Below are positions 8,808 to 24,030 of a stretch of DNA of 64,000 nucleotides, piece after piece. Within the stretch, counting starts at the first letter, position 1. The number at the start of each line of letters is the position of its first letter. A program made the position numbers and the translations under genes. This DNA comes from Microbacteriaceae bacterium VKM Ac-2854 (lineage in GTDB: Bacteria > Actinomycetota > Actinomycetes > Actinomycetales > Microbacteriaceae). Below the pieces are notes generated by a model. It was not told the DNA's origin and did not search any database. It saw nothing but the letters and a program-made list of their open reading frames with translations. The stretch covers positions 97,310 through 161,309 of the forward strand of contig JABMLH010000009.1 of assembly GCA_013205085.1 (NCBI GenBank), read 5' to 3'.

Positions 8808-9632
8808 ATGCACGATTCCGCTGTACCCGCCCCCGCCAAGCGCGCGAAGAGGATCCCCGCCGATGAGGTCCGCGTCCGCATGCTGGACGCCGCCCGCGAC
8901 GTCGTCGCGACGAGCGGACTCACCGTGAGCTTCGACCACCTGCCGATGGAGGAGTACATCAAGAAGGCGGGGGTTCCGCGCAGTTCCGTCTACCGGATCT
9001 GGAGCACGCGGGAGGAGTTCGTCGCCGATCTGATCGGCGAGGTCTTCAGCGCCGAGCGGTATTCGGAGGGCTTCGATCCGACCGCCATCGTGGCCATGAC
9101 CCACGTGTATCAGGACAATCTGGACCGGCTCGACACGGCGAGCGGACGCCGTGCCGTTGTGCACGAGATGATCCGGGTCGGCAGCACGATCAACTTTTCG
9201 CACCTGAGCCGCTCGGTCGATTGGAACTCGTACAACACGCTGTTCACCTCGCTCGGCTCGATCCCCGATGGCCCGGCCCGGAACGCCCTCGCGCGCGTGG
9301 TCAGTCGGGTCGAGGGCCAGTTCGCCAGCAGGATGGCGGAGTTCTACTCCGACATGATCGTGCGCTACGACGCGACCCTGAAGCCCGGCTTCACGGTGGA
9401 TCAGATCGCGGCGTTGACGGCGATGATCGTCGAGGGCGTCTCCACGCGGGTCCGCAATTCGGAGACCGCCCTCGACGCGGTCGTCCAGGCCCCCGGCCTC
9501 GACGGGGAACCGGTCGAATGGACCCTCGTCGCGTACACGATCCGATCGGTCATCGACGGCATGATCGAAGACTTCGGCGCCGACGGTCCGGTTCCGGTCG
9601 AACCGGTCACGCCGGCGGAACCGGCTCACTGA
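8808..9632 (+). CDS. TetR-type transcriptional regulator (paralogue 1 of 3)
   Basis: 274 aa. The N-terminal helix-turn-helix spans about residues 22-67 with the recognition helix in GVPRSSVYRIWSTREEFV. The remainder is an all-helical ligand/dimer domain that matches two neighbouring regulators at the pattern GRR..V.EMIR...... W.. This gene is on the plus strand and converges with the second copy, overlapping it by 26 bp. TATCCT (8792-8797) lies 10 nt before the ATG. The ligand is unknown. Confidence 0.8.
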   Translation: MHDSAVPAPAKRAKRIPADEVRVRMLDAARDVVATSGLTVSFDHLPMEEYIKKAGVPRSSVYRIWSTREEFVADLIGEVFSAERYSEGFDPTAIVAMTHVYQDNLDRLDTASGRRAVVHEMIRVGSTINFSHLSRSVDWNSYNTLFTSLGSIPDGPARNALARVVSRVEGQFASRMAEFYSDMIVRYDATLKPGFTVDQIAALTAMIVEGVSTRVRNSETALDAVVQAPGLDGEPVEWTLVAYTIRSVIDGMIEDFGADGPVPVEPVTPAEPAH

Positions 9633-10371
9633 ACGCGTCGTAGAGCGCCGTGAATCCGATGATCGCGAGGTTGTGGAAGGCCGGATAGTCCGGTTGCAGC
9701 GGCCCGGTCACGAGTTCGGGGACGACGAGGCGGGCGATGCAGAGACCCTCGATGTACGCGGCCAGCGCCGAAGCGAACTGCGGGAAGTCCGCCCCGACCG
9801 CGGGTCGCAGTCGCAGGTTCAGCTCGACGAACACGTGCTCGTAGTACTTCGCCATGTTCTCGACGAAGTGCAGTTGTCGAGCGCGCAGCGCGCTCAGCAC
9901 GGCTTCGCGCGTCTCCGGGTCGTCGTGGGAATCGAGGGAGGCTGCGACGGCGATGAAGTTGCGCCATGGCACGGACGCGAACGTGTGGTCGTAATTCGCT
10001 TGGATCGCGATCGCGATCGCCTCGAGCTGCACCTCACGCCGACCGGTTTCCGAGCCGAGATCGTCGGCGCGGCGGTGCACGAACGAGTCGCCGGCCTTCA
10101 GGGCGTTCTCGTCCAGGCGACCCGCCAGGGTCCGATTGGGGACGGCGGCGATGAGTTCGTCGTAGAAATCCTGTCGACTCGGCCACACCCGGTACACGGT
10201 GCTGCGCGGAACACCGGCGTCACGGATGAGGTCCTCGAGCCGCAGATGGCTCACGCTCATCCGTACGCCCTCGCGATCGATGATGCTGATCGCTCGATCG
10301 AGGACGCGCGCGCGCACTTCGGCTTTCGAGAGGCGGGCGTTGCGGGGCGGGGTGGAGCGTTCGTCGACCAT
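9607..10371 (-). CDS. TetR-type transcriptional regulator (paralogue 2 of 3)
   Basis: 254 aa with a TetR-like DNA-binding domain at residues 15-65 (GVPRSTVYRVWPSRQDFYDE) and a long helical C-terminal domain. It shares the domain plan and the GVPRS-YR-W recognition helix with the regulators at 8808 and 10692, so local duplication is likely. Its upstream region contains a TGACC-ATC-GGTCA palindrome and an 11-bp tandem repeat that may be its operator. No obvious target gene is adjacent. Confidence 0.8.
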   Translation of the reverse strand: MVDERSTPPRNARLSKAEVRARVLDRAISIIDREGVRMSVSHLRLEDLIRDAGVPRSTVYRVWPSRQDFYDELIAAVPNRTLAGRLDENALKAGDSFVHRRADDLGSETGRREVQLEAIAIAIQANYDHTFASVPWRNFIAVAASLDSHDDPETREAVLSALRARQLHFVENMAKYYEHVFVELNLRLRPAVGADFPQFASALAAYIEGLCIARLVVPELVTGPLQPDYPAFHNLAIIGFTALYDAFSEPVPPA

Positions 10372-10660
10372 GCAGACTCCGAGAGGCGAGAGTACGCGCC
10401 GTTCAGGTCCGGGAACGGCGACACCACGAGCGTAACCCGCAGGTGTGGACGGAAGTGACCATCGGTCATACGGGCGTCATCCGGGCGTCATCCGGCGCGG
10501 TGTCGGCTGGTAGGGGCGCGGCCCGGGCGGATGTCCGCACCGTGCCGCGCTCCCGACCCCCCATTGAGGCCGCCCCATCGGCCTACGTCGAACCTAGAAC
10601 GCAATGGGTCGCCGCACCAAAAGAGTGGACGTGGTGTCCCATTTCTGACTCGACTCCGGG
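10372..10660. other. Intergenic region between two TetR-type genes
   Basis: No coding region is supported here. The only structures seen are the palindrome and tandem repeat at 10456-10492, described separately. The rest is unremarkable high-GC sequence, presumably the promoter of the regulator starting at 10371. Confidence 0.5.
10456..10492. promoter_or_regulatory. Candidate operator upstream of TetR paralogue 2
   Basis: TGACC-ATC-GGTCA (10456-10468) is a perfect 5-bp inverted repeat with a 3-bp centre. It is followed at once by two tandem copies of CGGGCGTCATC (10471-10481 and 10482-10492). The site lies about 85-120 bp upstream of the divergent regulator start. TetR regulators usually bind short palindromes near their own promoter, so autoregulation is plausible. 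Confidence 0.4.
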
Positions 10661-10685
10661 ACCCGGCTACCGGGCTCAGCCGGGT
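10661..10685 (-). terminator. Hairpin after TetR paralogue 3
   Basis: ACCCGGCT (10661-10668) pairs perfectly with AGCCGGGT (10678-10685) around a 9-nt loop, 7 bp past the stop codon of the minus-strand regulator. No T-tract follows, as is common in high-GC actinobacterial terminators. Confidence 0.5.
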
Positions 10686-10691
10686 AGCGGA

Positions 10692-11450
10692 TCACGCCCG
10701 AAAGCCCGTCCAGTCCGGGTCGGGCTCGACGAAGCGGTCGAAGAGCGCCCCGAATCCGATCGACGCGATCGTCCATTCCCGGCCGTCGATGGTGAACGTC
10801 TGCCCCGTCTCGCCCGGGGCCACCAGCCGCGCGATTCCCAAGCCCTCCATAAAAACCCCGGTCGCGAGCGATAGGACGCGGAAGTCGCCGGCGAATTCGG
10901 GTCGCATCCGAAGGCCGAGTACGGTCGCCACCCGCCGATAGAAGGTCGCGATCATGGCGATCCGATCGGATTCCTGCGCCTGGACATCGGCGGTCATCTG
11001 CTCCCGGACGCTCTCGGGGAGCGAACTCATTCCGGCGCAGACGCTGATCCAGTTGCGCCACTCCTGCGTGGAGGTCACGTTCTCGAAGTGGAACGTGGCC
11101 GCCGTCCGGATCATCTCGACGAGGATCTCTCGTCGTCCGGCGGGCGTCGCCAATCGGGTCTGCATCGCCTCGATCGAGCGCGCCGCGGTCGAGAGCGTGG
11201 TCGACGAATCGCGCTCCGCCGCCTGCGCGCCGGGTATGGCGGTCAGCACGGCGTCGAAGAACTCCTCCTTCGAGCCCCAGATGCGATACGCGGTGCTGCG
11301 CGGCACCCCGGACTCCTTGATCAACTCCTCGTAGCCGAGGTGGTGCACGCTGAGGTGGATGCCGTCGCGTCCGAGCTGGGCGAGGGCCGCTCGCAGCAGC
11401 TTCGCGCGGGCCTCGGCTTGCGTCATCCGGGCGGAAGTGGAAACGGTCAC
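10692..11450 (-). CDS. TetR-type transcriptional regulator (paralogue 3 of 3)
   Basis: 252 aa with the recognition segment GVPRSTAYRIWGSKEEFFD and the same C-terminal helical domain as the regulators at 8808 and 9607 (GRREILVEMIRTAATFHFEN). GTG 11450 is chosen because GGAG sits 5 nt before it; an in-frame TTG eight codons earlier has no such site. A hairpin follows the stop. It lies downstream of, and on the same strand as, the secreted hydrolase gene at 11493-12653, which could be its target or a chance neighbour. Confidence 0.8.
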   Translation of the reverse strand: MTVSTSARMTQAEARAKLLRAALAQLGRDGIHLSVHHLGYEELIKESGVPRSTAYRIWGSKEEFFDAVLTAIPGAQAAERDSSTTLSTAARSIEAMQTRLATPAGRREILVEMIRTAATFHFENVTSTQEWRNWISVCAGMSSLPESVREQMTADVQAQESDRIAMIATFYRRVATVLGLRMRPEFAGDFRVLSLATGVFMEGLGIARLVAPGETGQTFTIDGREWTIASIGFGALFDRFVEPDPDWTGFRA

Positions 11451-11492
11451 GGCAACTCCGACGGCAGGGGACAAGAAGACGTCCGCTCAACT

Positions 11493-12653
11493 CTATGACG
11501 CCGTCGGGCGCGCCGGAGCGTGAGCCGCCGCCTTGGGCGAACGGATGCCCAACTCCGCGCGCACGGCGCCGGCCACGCTCGCGCCCGCCCAGGCGGTCAG
11601 CACCGGGTTGCGGGTGAGGTTCGCGTGCTGGCAGAGGCTATCGGCGAAGCCCTCCGCCAAGCTCTGGGTGCAGGTCACGACGTGACGATCATCGACGCCG
11701 GCCTCGGCCGAATCGGTCCCGACGACGATGTCACCGAGCGACAGCGTGCGCGAGGAGCCACTGGCCGCCGCGGCCGCGCCGACCAGCCGACCGAGCACGT
11801 CCAGGAGCGGGATCTGCACGTCTCCGGCCAGCGCCACGACCTTCACCTGCTCCGGCCACGGCGGCAGCGATTCGATCTCGACCGATCCCGAGCGCAGCGC
11901 GGCACCCGCTTGCGAATCGAAGGCATCGACGGTCGGCACTCCTGAGCAGCCCCGCGCGACGGAAGCGTCCGCGGTGAAGCTCATGCCGCACAGTTGCAGC
12001 AAGGCCGACAGACCCAGCCCGCTGCCGACGAGGATGCCCCCCGGCGCGAGCAGGTCGACGACGTCGACGGTGCGCGCCAACGCGGCGGCCAAGACGGAAC
12101 CGGTGTTGGGCGTGCCGAACGTCACAACATCCGACACGAGGTCGGCGGTCGCGATGCCGCCGATGGTGGTGTGCAGCGCCTGGCGCGCCGCGAGCCCGCC
12201 CATCGAGTGCGCCACGATCACCACCCGCTCGTCCGACGCCGCGGCGAGGCACTGGATGGCAGCGGCGAGCGAATCGCCGATGCCCGGATCCGTGACCCAG
12301 CGCGCCGCGAGATCGCGATAGTCGAACGTGTACACCGCCGCCCCGGGGATGCTCTGCAGCACGCCGATCATCGAGCGGGAGAAGGTGCCGTCGTTGTGCT
12401 CGACGTAGTGCGAGAAGGCGCCCGTCCGACTCTCGTCATGCGTGGCCGTACCGAGCCAGCCGTGCACAACGATCACCGGGACCTGCGCCTCGACACCGGT
12501 CGACGCCACGTCGTCGCCCGCGAGGATGGGGGCACGCTCGGCGATGCCGCAGCTGCTCGGGAGGGCCGGCTGCGCTGAGGCCGGCACCGCGACGCCGAGC
12601 ACGGCGAGGAGCGCAAGCAGGATCGCCGAAGCGACCAGGGCCACGAATCTCAT
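11493..12653 (-). CDS. Secreted lipase-like alpha/beta hydrolase
   Basis: 386 aa with a Sec signal peptide (helix LVASAILLALLAVLGVAV, likely cleavage after ASA at residue 27). The hydrolase core has the oxyanion strand VIVVHGWLG and the nucleophile elbow VAHSMGGLAARQ, with Ser in G/A-H-S-M-G. Downstream GTPNTGS resembles triacylglycerol lipases that act near the cell surface. Several Cys residues may form disulfides after export. The substrate is unknown. TAGCAC ends 6 nt before the ATG. Confidence 0.8.
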   Translation of the reverse strand: MRFVALVASAILLALLAVLGVAVPASAQPALPSSCGIAERAPILAGDDVASTGVEAQVPVIVVHGWLGTATHDESRTGAFSHYVEHNDGTFSRSMIGVLQSIPGAAVYTFDYRDLAARWVTDPGIGDSLAAAIQCLAAASDERVVIVAHSMGGLAARQALHTTIGGIATADLVSDVVTFGTPNTGSVLAAALARTVDVVDLLAPGGILVGSGLGLSALLQLCGMSFTADASVARGCSGVPTVDAFDSQAGAALRSGSVEIESLPPWPEQVKVVALAGDVQIPLLDVLGRLVGAAAAASGSSRTLSLGDIVVGTDSAEAGVDDRHVVTCTQSLAEGFADSLCQHANLTRNPVLTAWAGASVAGAVRAELGIRSPKAAAHAPARPTAS

Positions 12654-12849
12654 CCGTGTGTGCTACCTCACGCTTCGTTCCCGTCGCGATCCGGTTCGGG
12701 TTCGCGCACCGCTGAAACGGTGGCCCTCCGATCTTTTCGGAGCCGCGCGCGAGGTTCCGGCCCCCGAGTAGGTCGGTTCCGGGGAAGCTTTGCTCAGGTG
12801 GTGGGCACCGAACCGTTGCAATCGCCGCGTGGGTGGCCACAACGCCGAA

Positions 12850-12883
12850 GGGGCTCCCCCGGACCGAAGTCCGAGGGAGCCCC
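12850..12883 (-). terminator. Terminator after rpoC
   Basis: A 15-bp stem with one mismatch (GGGGCTCCCCCGGAC at 12850-12864 against GTCCGAGGGAGCCCC at 12869-12883) and a 4-nt loop begins 20 bp past the rpoC stop. It is GC-rich with no T-run, typical of strong actinobacterial terminators, and should end rpoBC transcription. Confidence 0.8.
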
Positions 12884-12902
12884 TCCCACGTGCCTGACGT
12901 GA

Positions 12903-16802
<3,900 letters not shown>

Positions 16803-16872
16803 TGTTTTCTCCTTGTCGGAAAACAGATGTCCTCTTTCCGGAGGACGGAGTCAAAGAGGTCGTCGGTGCGGC

Positions 16873-20364
<3,492 letters not shown>

Positions 20365-20454
20365 GGAAGGAACCTCCGTAGACCCCGTCGGGTCTCATTG
20401 TTGGTTTGTGTATGGAGTGGCGTTCCCGCACTCGCCGTCCGTGGCCGCCGGCGT

Positions 20455-20520
20455 CATTTGACGACGGTCGGCCCCTCGGGGCTAGAGTGTGGCGTGTCGT
20501 CATCCACCATTTGATGACGG
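20455..20520. repeat. Direct repeat in the rpoB leader
   Basis: CATTTGACGACGG (20455-20467) and CATTTGATGACGG (20508-20520) differ at one base and are 53 bp apart, both between the predicted rpoB promoter and its start codon. They may bind a regulator or form alternative structures with the shared partner GCCCCTCGGGGC lying between them. Confidence 0.45.
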
Positions 20521-20576
20521 TTCCTACCGTGCCGACCGCGATATGAGGGCATGGGTATTCGGGAGCGCAAAGTACA

Positions 20577-20606
20577 AATATAGGCCCGCTGCGCCACGCC
20601 GCGCAA
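20577..20606 (-). promoter_or_regulatory. Promoter of rpoB-rpoC
   Basis: On the minus strand TTGCGC (20601-20606) and TATATT (20577-20582) are 18 bp apart in an AT-rich patch unusual for this genome. Transcription would start near 20570, leaving a leader of about 205 nt before the rpoB TTG. Confidence 0.65.
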
Positions 20607-20676
20607 GTCCGGTTGCTTGATTCTTCGCGCGGGTTCCGGTATGCGCGCGCCGCGCGCTCGCTCCCTCCGCTGAAAT

Positions 20677-20805
20677 CTCGCGAAATTTCGCGAGATTCGG
20701 TGCTGCGGACGAGGTCCGCCGCCGCGGCGCGGCATCTCGTCCGCGCGACCGCATCTCGGTGGGTCTCTGACCGGGAGCACGTGGGCGGCGGTCGAAACAG
20801 GCGAG
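20677..20805. repeat. Palindromic interspersed repeat, family 1 copy A
   Basis: It starts with the perfect 18-bp palindrome CTCGCGAAATTTCGCGAG (20677-20694), followed by ATTCGG and the internal hairpin GCGGACGAG...CTCGTCCGC. It matches copies at 41598 and 46442 in order and orientation. The right-hand palindrome is degenerate here and the element ends at the stop codon of the zeta-like toxin gene. It lies between that gene and the rpoB promoter. Confidence 0.75.
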
Positions 20806-21897
20806 TCACCGTGAGTGATCCGGCGACTGAGTCGGCGGGACGGGTGGGCCGAAACGAGGCGGTGCAAACGTCAGCGCTGATCCCGGGACGCTCGCCATCG
20901 AAGGGAATGCAGCGTTCGCCCGCGTGCTCTCCGGCTCCGGAATCGGGCTCGGGCTCAGCCACGCATCAAGTTGCGGCCCGATCGGGCCGAGTTCCGTTGT
21001 GAAGGTCGCGACGGGAACCGGCTCACGCACGTTCGGATCGTCGACACGGAAGAGTTCGAGGCGCGACACGATCGGCTGCTCGCGCGCGAGAGCGACGGCG
21101 GAGTCGAGGCAGAGCGAATGCTGCTGGCCATCGGGGTAGAGGGTCGCGATGTAGGAGGCGGGAACGAGGCGTCCGCCGAGCTGCGATTGAGGCTCACCTT
21201 TGTTCGCATCGAGAAGCGCCCGGTCGTAGCGGTCGCGTGATCGCTCAACTGACCCGGACCTGGAGACTTCGATCTCAACGATCGTGACGTCGTACCCTGC
21301 ATTCTCCAGCTGTCGTCCCCGCGCGAGCGCCGCCTTCGGATTGCCGAGCACAGTATCGAGGACGATCCGATCGCCACGAGCGATGGCTTTGTCGCGCGCA
21401 ACCCGCGCGAGTACGGCCGATTCGAGATGGACGAGAGAAGCGAAGTCCCGGGGATAGAACTGCTCGCCGGCCGCCTGTGCGCTCGTCACCTCGGGCGGAG
21501 TGATGGCCACGAGCGAACCATCGGCGACGGCTCGCTCGAGAAGGACATCCTTGAAATAGTCCGAATCGATCACCCTGTACTCCGAGGGGTCCGCGCCCGA
21601 CCGCCGAATCGCCTCAAGCAAGGCGCTCGATTTGCCCGCCCCGGGCGGCCCGGTCAGGATGATCGCGCGGCGGTCCTGGAGGACATTAGGCTGCGCCGCC
21701 ACAAACTCGCGCAGTATCTCGTCGTGCAGTATGCGACGCTCGCCGATGCTACGTTGACGGCGATCGAAGTGGGCCGGATCGCTGATAGTGGCGTACGGAG
21801 AACGTTCGTGGAGCGGACCGTTCGGCTCCGACAGCTGCGAGATGAAATCGCGATGAGCTGAGAGCAGAGATGCTTCACCGCCGCTTGGCGCAGTCAT
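20806..21897 (-). CDS. Zeta toxin-like kinase
   Basis: 363 aa, resembling zeta/PezT-type kinases, which phosphorylate UDP-N-acetylglucosamine precursors and so poison wall synthesis (known for the family). Seen here: Walker A TGPPGAGKSS (residues 82-91), the substrate-site strand IDSDYFKD (110-117), GDRIVLDTVLGNP (175-187) and the lid-like VERSRDRYDRA. About 130 residues follow the kinase core, ending in a Pro-rich tail. It begins 6 bp after a small upstream gene that may be its antitoxin. Whether it is toxic is untested. Confidence 0.75.
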   Translation of the reverse strand: MTAPSGGEASLLSAHRDFISQLSEPNGPLHERSPYATISDPAHFDRRQRSIGERRILHDEILREFVAAQPNVLQDRRAIILTGPPGAGKSSALLEAIRRSGADPSEYRVIDSDYFKDVLLERAVADGSLVAITPPEVTSAQAAGEQFYPRDFASLVHLESAVLARVARDKAIARGDRIVLDTVLGNPKAALARGRQLENAGYDVTIVEIEVSRSGSVERSRDRYDRALLDANKGEPQSQLGGRLVPASYIATLYPDGQQHSLCLDSAVALAREQPIVSRLELFRVDDPNVREPVPVATFTTELGPIGPQLDAWLSPSPIPEPESTRANAAFPSMASVPGSALTFAPPRFGPPVPPTQSPDHSR

Positions 21898-21903
21898 CCC
21901 GTA

Positions 21904-22368
21904 TTACCAGGGCATCACGGGATTCGCCCGATCGAATGCCGCGTCGTACATGTCAGCATCGATCAGGTCATCCCGCAGCGCGTCCTGCACGTCGATGAAG
22001 GTGTTCTCTCCGGGTTCCCAGAGCTCGTTCTGCGGCGGAATCGGCTCCGCCGGGGCGTACGCCCATCGCCCCAGCTCTTCCACGGTGTCTTCGCGCGACT
22101 GGAGGCCCGCCGCGAACCGAAGCACGATTTCCCTCGGACTCCCGGAGTGGAATCCCGTGACGACGTCAGGAACGAAGGAGGCACGCTTCAGCGCGTCCTC
22201 CAAAGGCTCCGGCGAGGCAGAGAACATATTGTCGAGGAGCCGGCGCACGGACGGATCCGGATCTGCAGCCGCCACGCGGACAGCGCGCAGGAACTCCAGA
22301 TCCGCCAGTTCCCTAGCCGCCATCGCTCGGCGCGCTGCCGAAATAGGCGTCTCCTGCTCGTCGTTCAC
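21904..22368 (-). CDS. Hypothetical protein, possible antitoxin of the zeta-like toxin
   Basis: Not recognised as a known family. The 154-aa acidic protein is predicted largely helical at its N-terminus (AARRAMAARELADLEFLRAV), with an ordered C-terminal part containing ENTFIDVQDALRDDLIDADM. GTG 22368 has GGAGG 8 nt upstream. A possible -10 TAAGAT lies at 22405-22410. Its position 6 bp before the kinase and its size fit an antitoxin or immunity partner; that role is inferred from context only. Confidence 0.6.
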   Translation of the reverse strand: MNDEQETPISAARRAMAARELADLEFLRAVRVAAADPDPSVRRLLDNMFSASPEPLEDALKRASFVPDVVTGFHSGSPREIVLRFAAGLQSREDTVEELGRWAYAPAEPIPPQNELWEPGENTFIDVQDALRDDLIDADMYDAAFDRANPVMPW

Positions 22369-22495
22369 GCTGTCGTCCTCCCTCGCGCCGCAACTATGTC
22401 CCCCATCTTAGGCACGTCGAGCAGATCGGTTAGGAGATTATGGACAACTCCCGGAAGGCACGCCGCCGGTCGGCGCGATCCGCGAGGATGGACGC

Positions 22496-23356
22496 ATGCA
22501 GGAACGCCCGAACCGGACCCTCGCCAGCGGCTTCCGGGCCGAGATCGAGGCCGACCGCTACTCCCCCGGCTCCTACACGCTCGTCGTCGACGGCACGCCG
22601 CAGTCGCACGTCGATCTGGAGGATCCGACCTATCTCTCGTTCGAGTACGTGCGCCGCATCGGGCACGCGGTCGACCTGGTCGCACCCGAGGGCGAGCCGA
22701 TCACGGCCGTGCACCTCGGTGCCGGCGCTCTCACTCTCCCCCGCTACGTCGCCGTCACCCGCCCGGGCTCGCGGCAGCAGGTGATCGAGATCGAGCCGGA
22801 ACTGGTCGAGCTGGTGCGCGCCGAGTTGCCGCTGCCGCGCGGGGCGCAGATCCGGATCCGGCAGGGGGACGCCCGCGAGGTGCTCGCGAAGCTGCCGCCC
22901 GGCATCCGTGGCTCGGTCGACCTCGTCATCGTCGACATCTTCTCCGGGGCGCGCACGCCGGCGCACGTGACCAGCCAGGAGTTCTACGGCGAGATCGTGC
23001 CGCTGCTCGCGCCCGACGGCGTCGTCGCGGTCAACGTCGCGGACGGCGCCGGGCTCGCCTTCGCGCGCTCCCAGGCGGCGACGCTGCGCAGCGTGTTCGC
23101 CGACGTCGCGATCGTCACGGACACCCAGATGCTGAAAGCGAAGCGCTTCGGCAACGTCGTGATGTTCGCCTCGCAGCAGCCACTGCCGTTCGAGCGGATG
23201 CCGCGGCTCGTCGCCGGCGATCCGTCGCCGGCGAAAGTGGTGCAGGGCGCGGAGCTGACGAACTTCGTCGCGGGCGCTCGCGTCTCGACGGACGCGACCG
23301 CCACCGCGTCGCCTCCGCCCGCGCGCAGCATCTTCCAGGTCCGCCGCGGAGGCTGA
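22496..23356 (+). CDS. Spermidine synthase-like / SAM-fold protein, second copy
   Basis: 286 aa and plainly paralogous to the protein at 7174: shared SHVDLEDPTYLSFEYVRRIG, AVHLGAGALTLPRYVAVTRP, VIEIEPELVELVRAELPLP and LVIVDIFSGARTPAH. The fold is that of spermidine-synthase-type methyltransferases, without the N-terminal beta domain. It has a longer C-terminal tail than the first copy. GAGGAT ends 6 nt before the ATG, suggesting a leaderless mRNA. Substrate unknown. Confidence 0.78.
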   Translation: MQERPNRTLASGFRAEIEADRYSPGSYTLVVDGTPQSHVDLEDPTYLSFEYVRRIGHAVDLVAPEGEPITAVHLGAGALTLPRYVAVTRPGSRQQVIEIEPELVELVRAELPLPRGAQIRIRQGDAREVLAKLPPGIRGSVDLVIVDIFSGARTPAHVTSQEFYGEIVPLLAPDGVVAVNVADGAGLAFARSQAATLRSVFADVAIVTDTQMLKAKRFGNVVMFASQQPLPFERMPRLVAGDPSPAKVVQGAELTNFVAGARVSTDATATASPPPARSIFQVRRGG

Positions 23357-23478
23357 CGGAGGGAGACCCCGACCCTGACGAGTTCGGCGAGTCTCCTCCT
23401 CCACAGGCACTGAAGCGCCCCGACTTGTCCCGTACGGGGCTCTCCGGCGAGCGCTCGACGTCTCGCATGTTCTACTTT

Positions 23479-23498
23479 TGACCCTCGCGTGGGGGTCA
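23479..23498. promoter_or_regulatory. Inverted repeat upstream of the secretion operon
   Basis: TGACCC (23479-23484) and GGGTCA (23493-23498) face each other across 8 bp, 43 bp before the first gene of the type IV secretion-like operon. TTTTGACC within it could also serve as a -35 element. A repressor site overlapping the operon promoter is plausible. Confidence 0.35.
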
Positions 23499-23540
23499 TC
23501 CAAGAGCCCGATCCTCACTTGTTTCGACTCGGAGGACCGG

Positions 23541-24029
23541 ATGCCATCGACTCGTATGCTGCGGACCGCCGCAGTGACCGCGGCGCTTCTGAGCCTCGCG
23601 GGCTGCACCCGTTCGCCCGGTGGGCCCGACGTGTCCACCCCGCCGCCGGTTCTCTCCGGCGCCACCCCTGAAGCGGGCGTTCACGACGCCGTGCCGCCCA
23701 GCGACCCGCACGCCGACGACGCCGCTATAGCGATCGCGACCGGGGCGATGACCGCCTACTGCCGACCCGACCTCGGGCGGGAGGCGTGGATCCGTGGCCT
23801 TTACCCGTACATCAGCCAGTCCGCAGCCGTCGGCTTCCAGACGGTCGACCCGGCGAGCGTACCGTGCTCGGCCATCACCGGATCGGTTCGGGTCCGCGAT
23901 GGCGACGAGGCGTTCACGATGCGGGTCTGGGTGACGACGGATGCCGGCGACTACTCCGTCTCCGTGCAACGCCGTGCGGCGGCCGAGGGCTGGCTCGCGG
24001 ACGACCTCGTTCCACCGGGAAGGCAGTGA
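23541..24029 (+). CDS. Lipoprotein, first gene of the type IV secretion-like operon
   Basis: 162 aa with a lipoprotein signal: MPSTRMLRTAAVTAALLSLAGC, lipobox LAGC with Cys22. The mature part is short, starts Pro/Ser/Thr-rich and has two further cysteines (YCRPDLGRE and VPCSAITG) that could pair outside the cell. ATG 23541 has AGGA 5 nt upstream. No conserved domain was recognised; its place at the head of the operon suggests a surface component, perhaps like the small lipoproteins of other conjugation systems. Confidence 0.75.
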   Translation: MPSTRMLRTAAVTAALLSLAGCTRSPGGPDVSTPPPVLSGATPEAGVHDAVPPSDPHADDAAIAIATGAMTAYCRPDLGREAWIRGLYPYISQSAAVGFQTVDPASVPCSAITGSVRVRDGDEAFTMRVWVTTDAGDYSVSVQRRAAAEGWLADDLVPPGRQ

Positions 24030-24030
24030 C

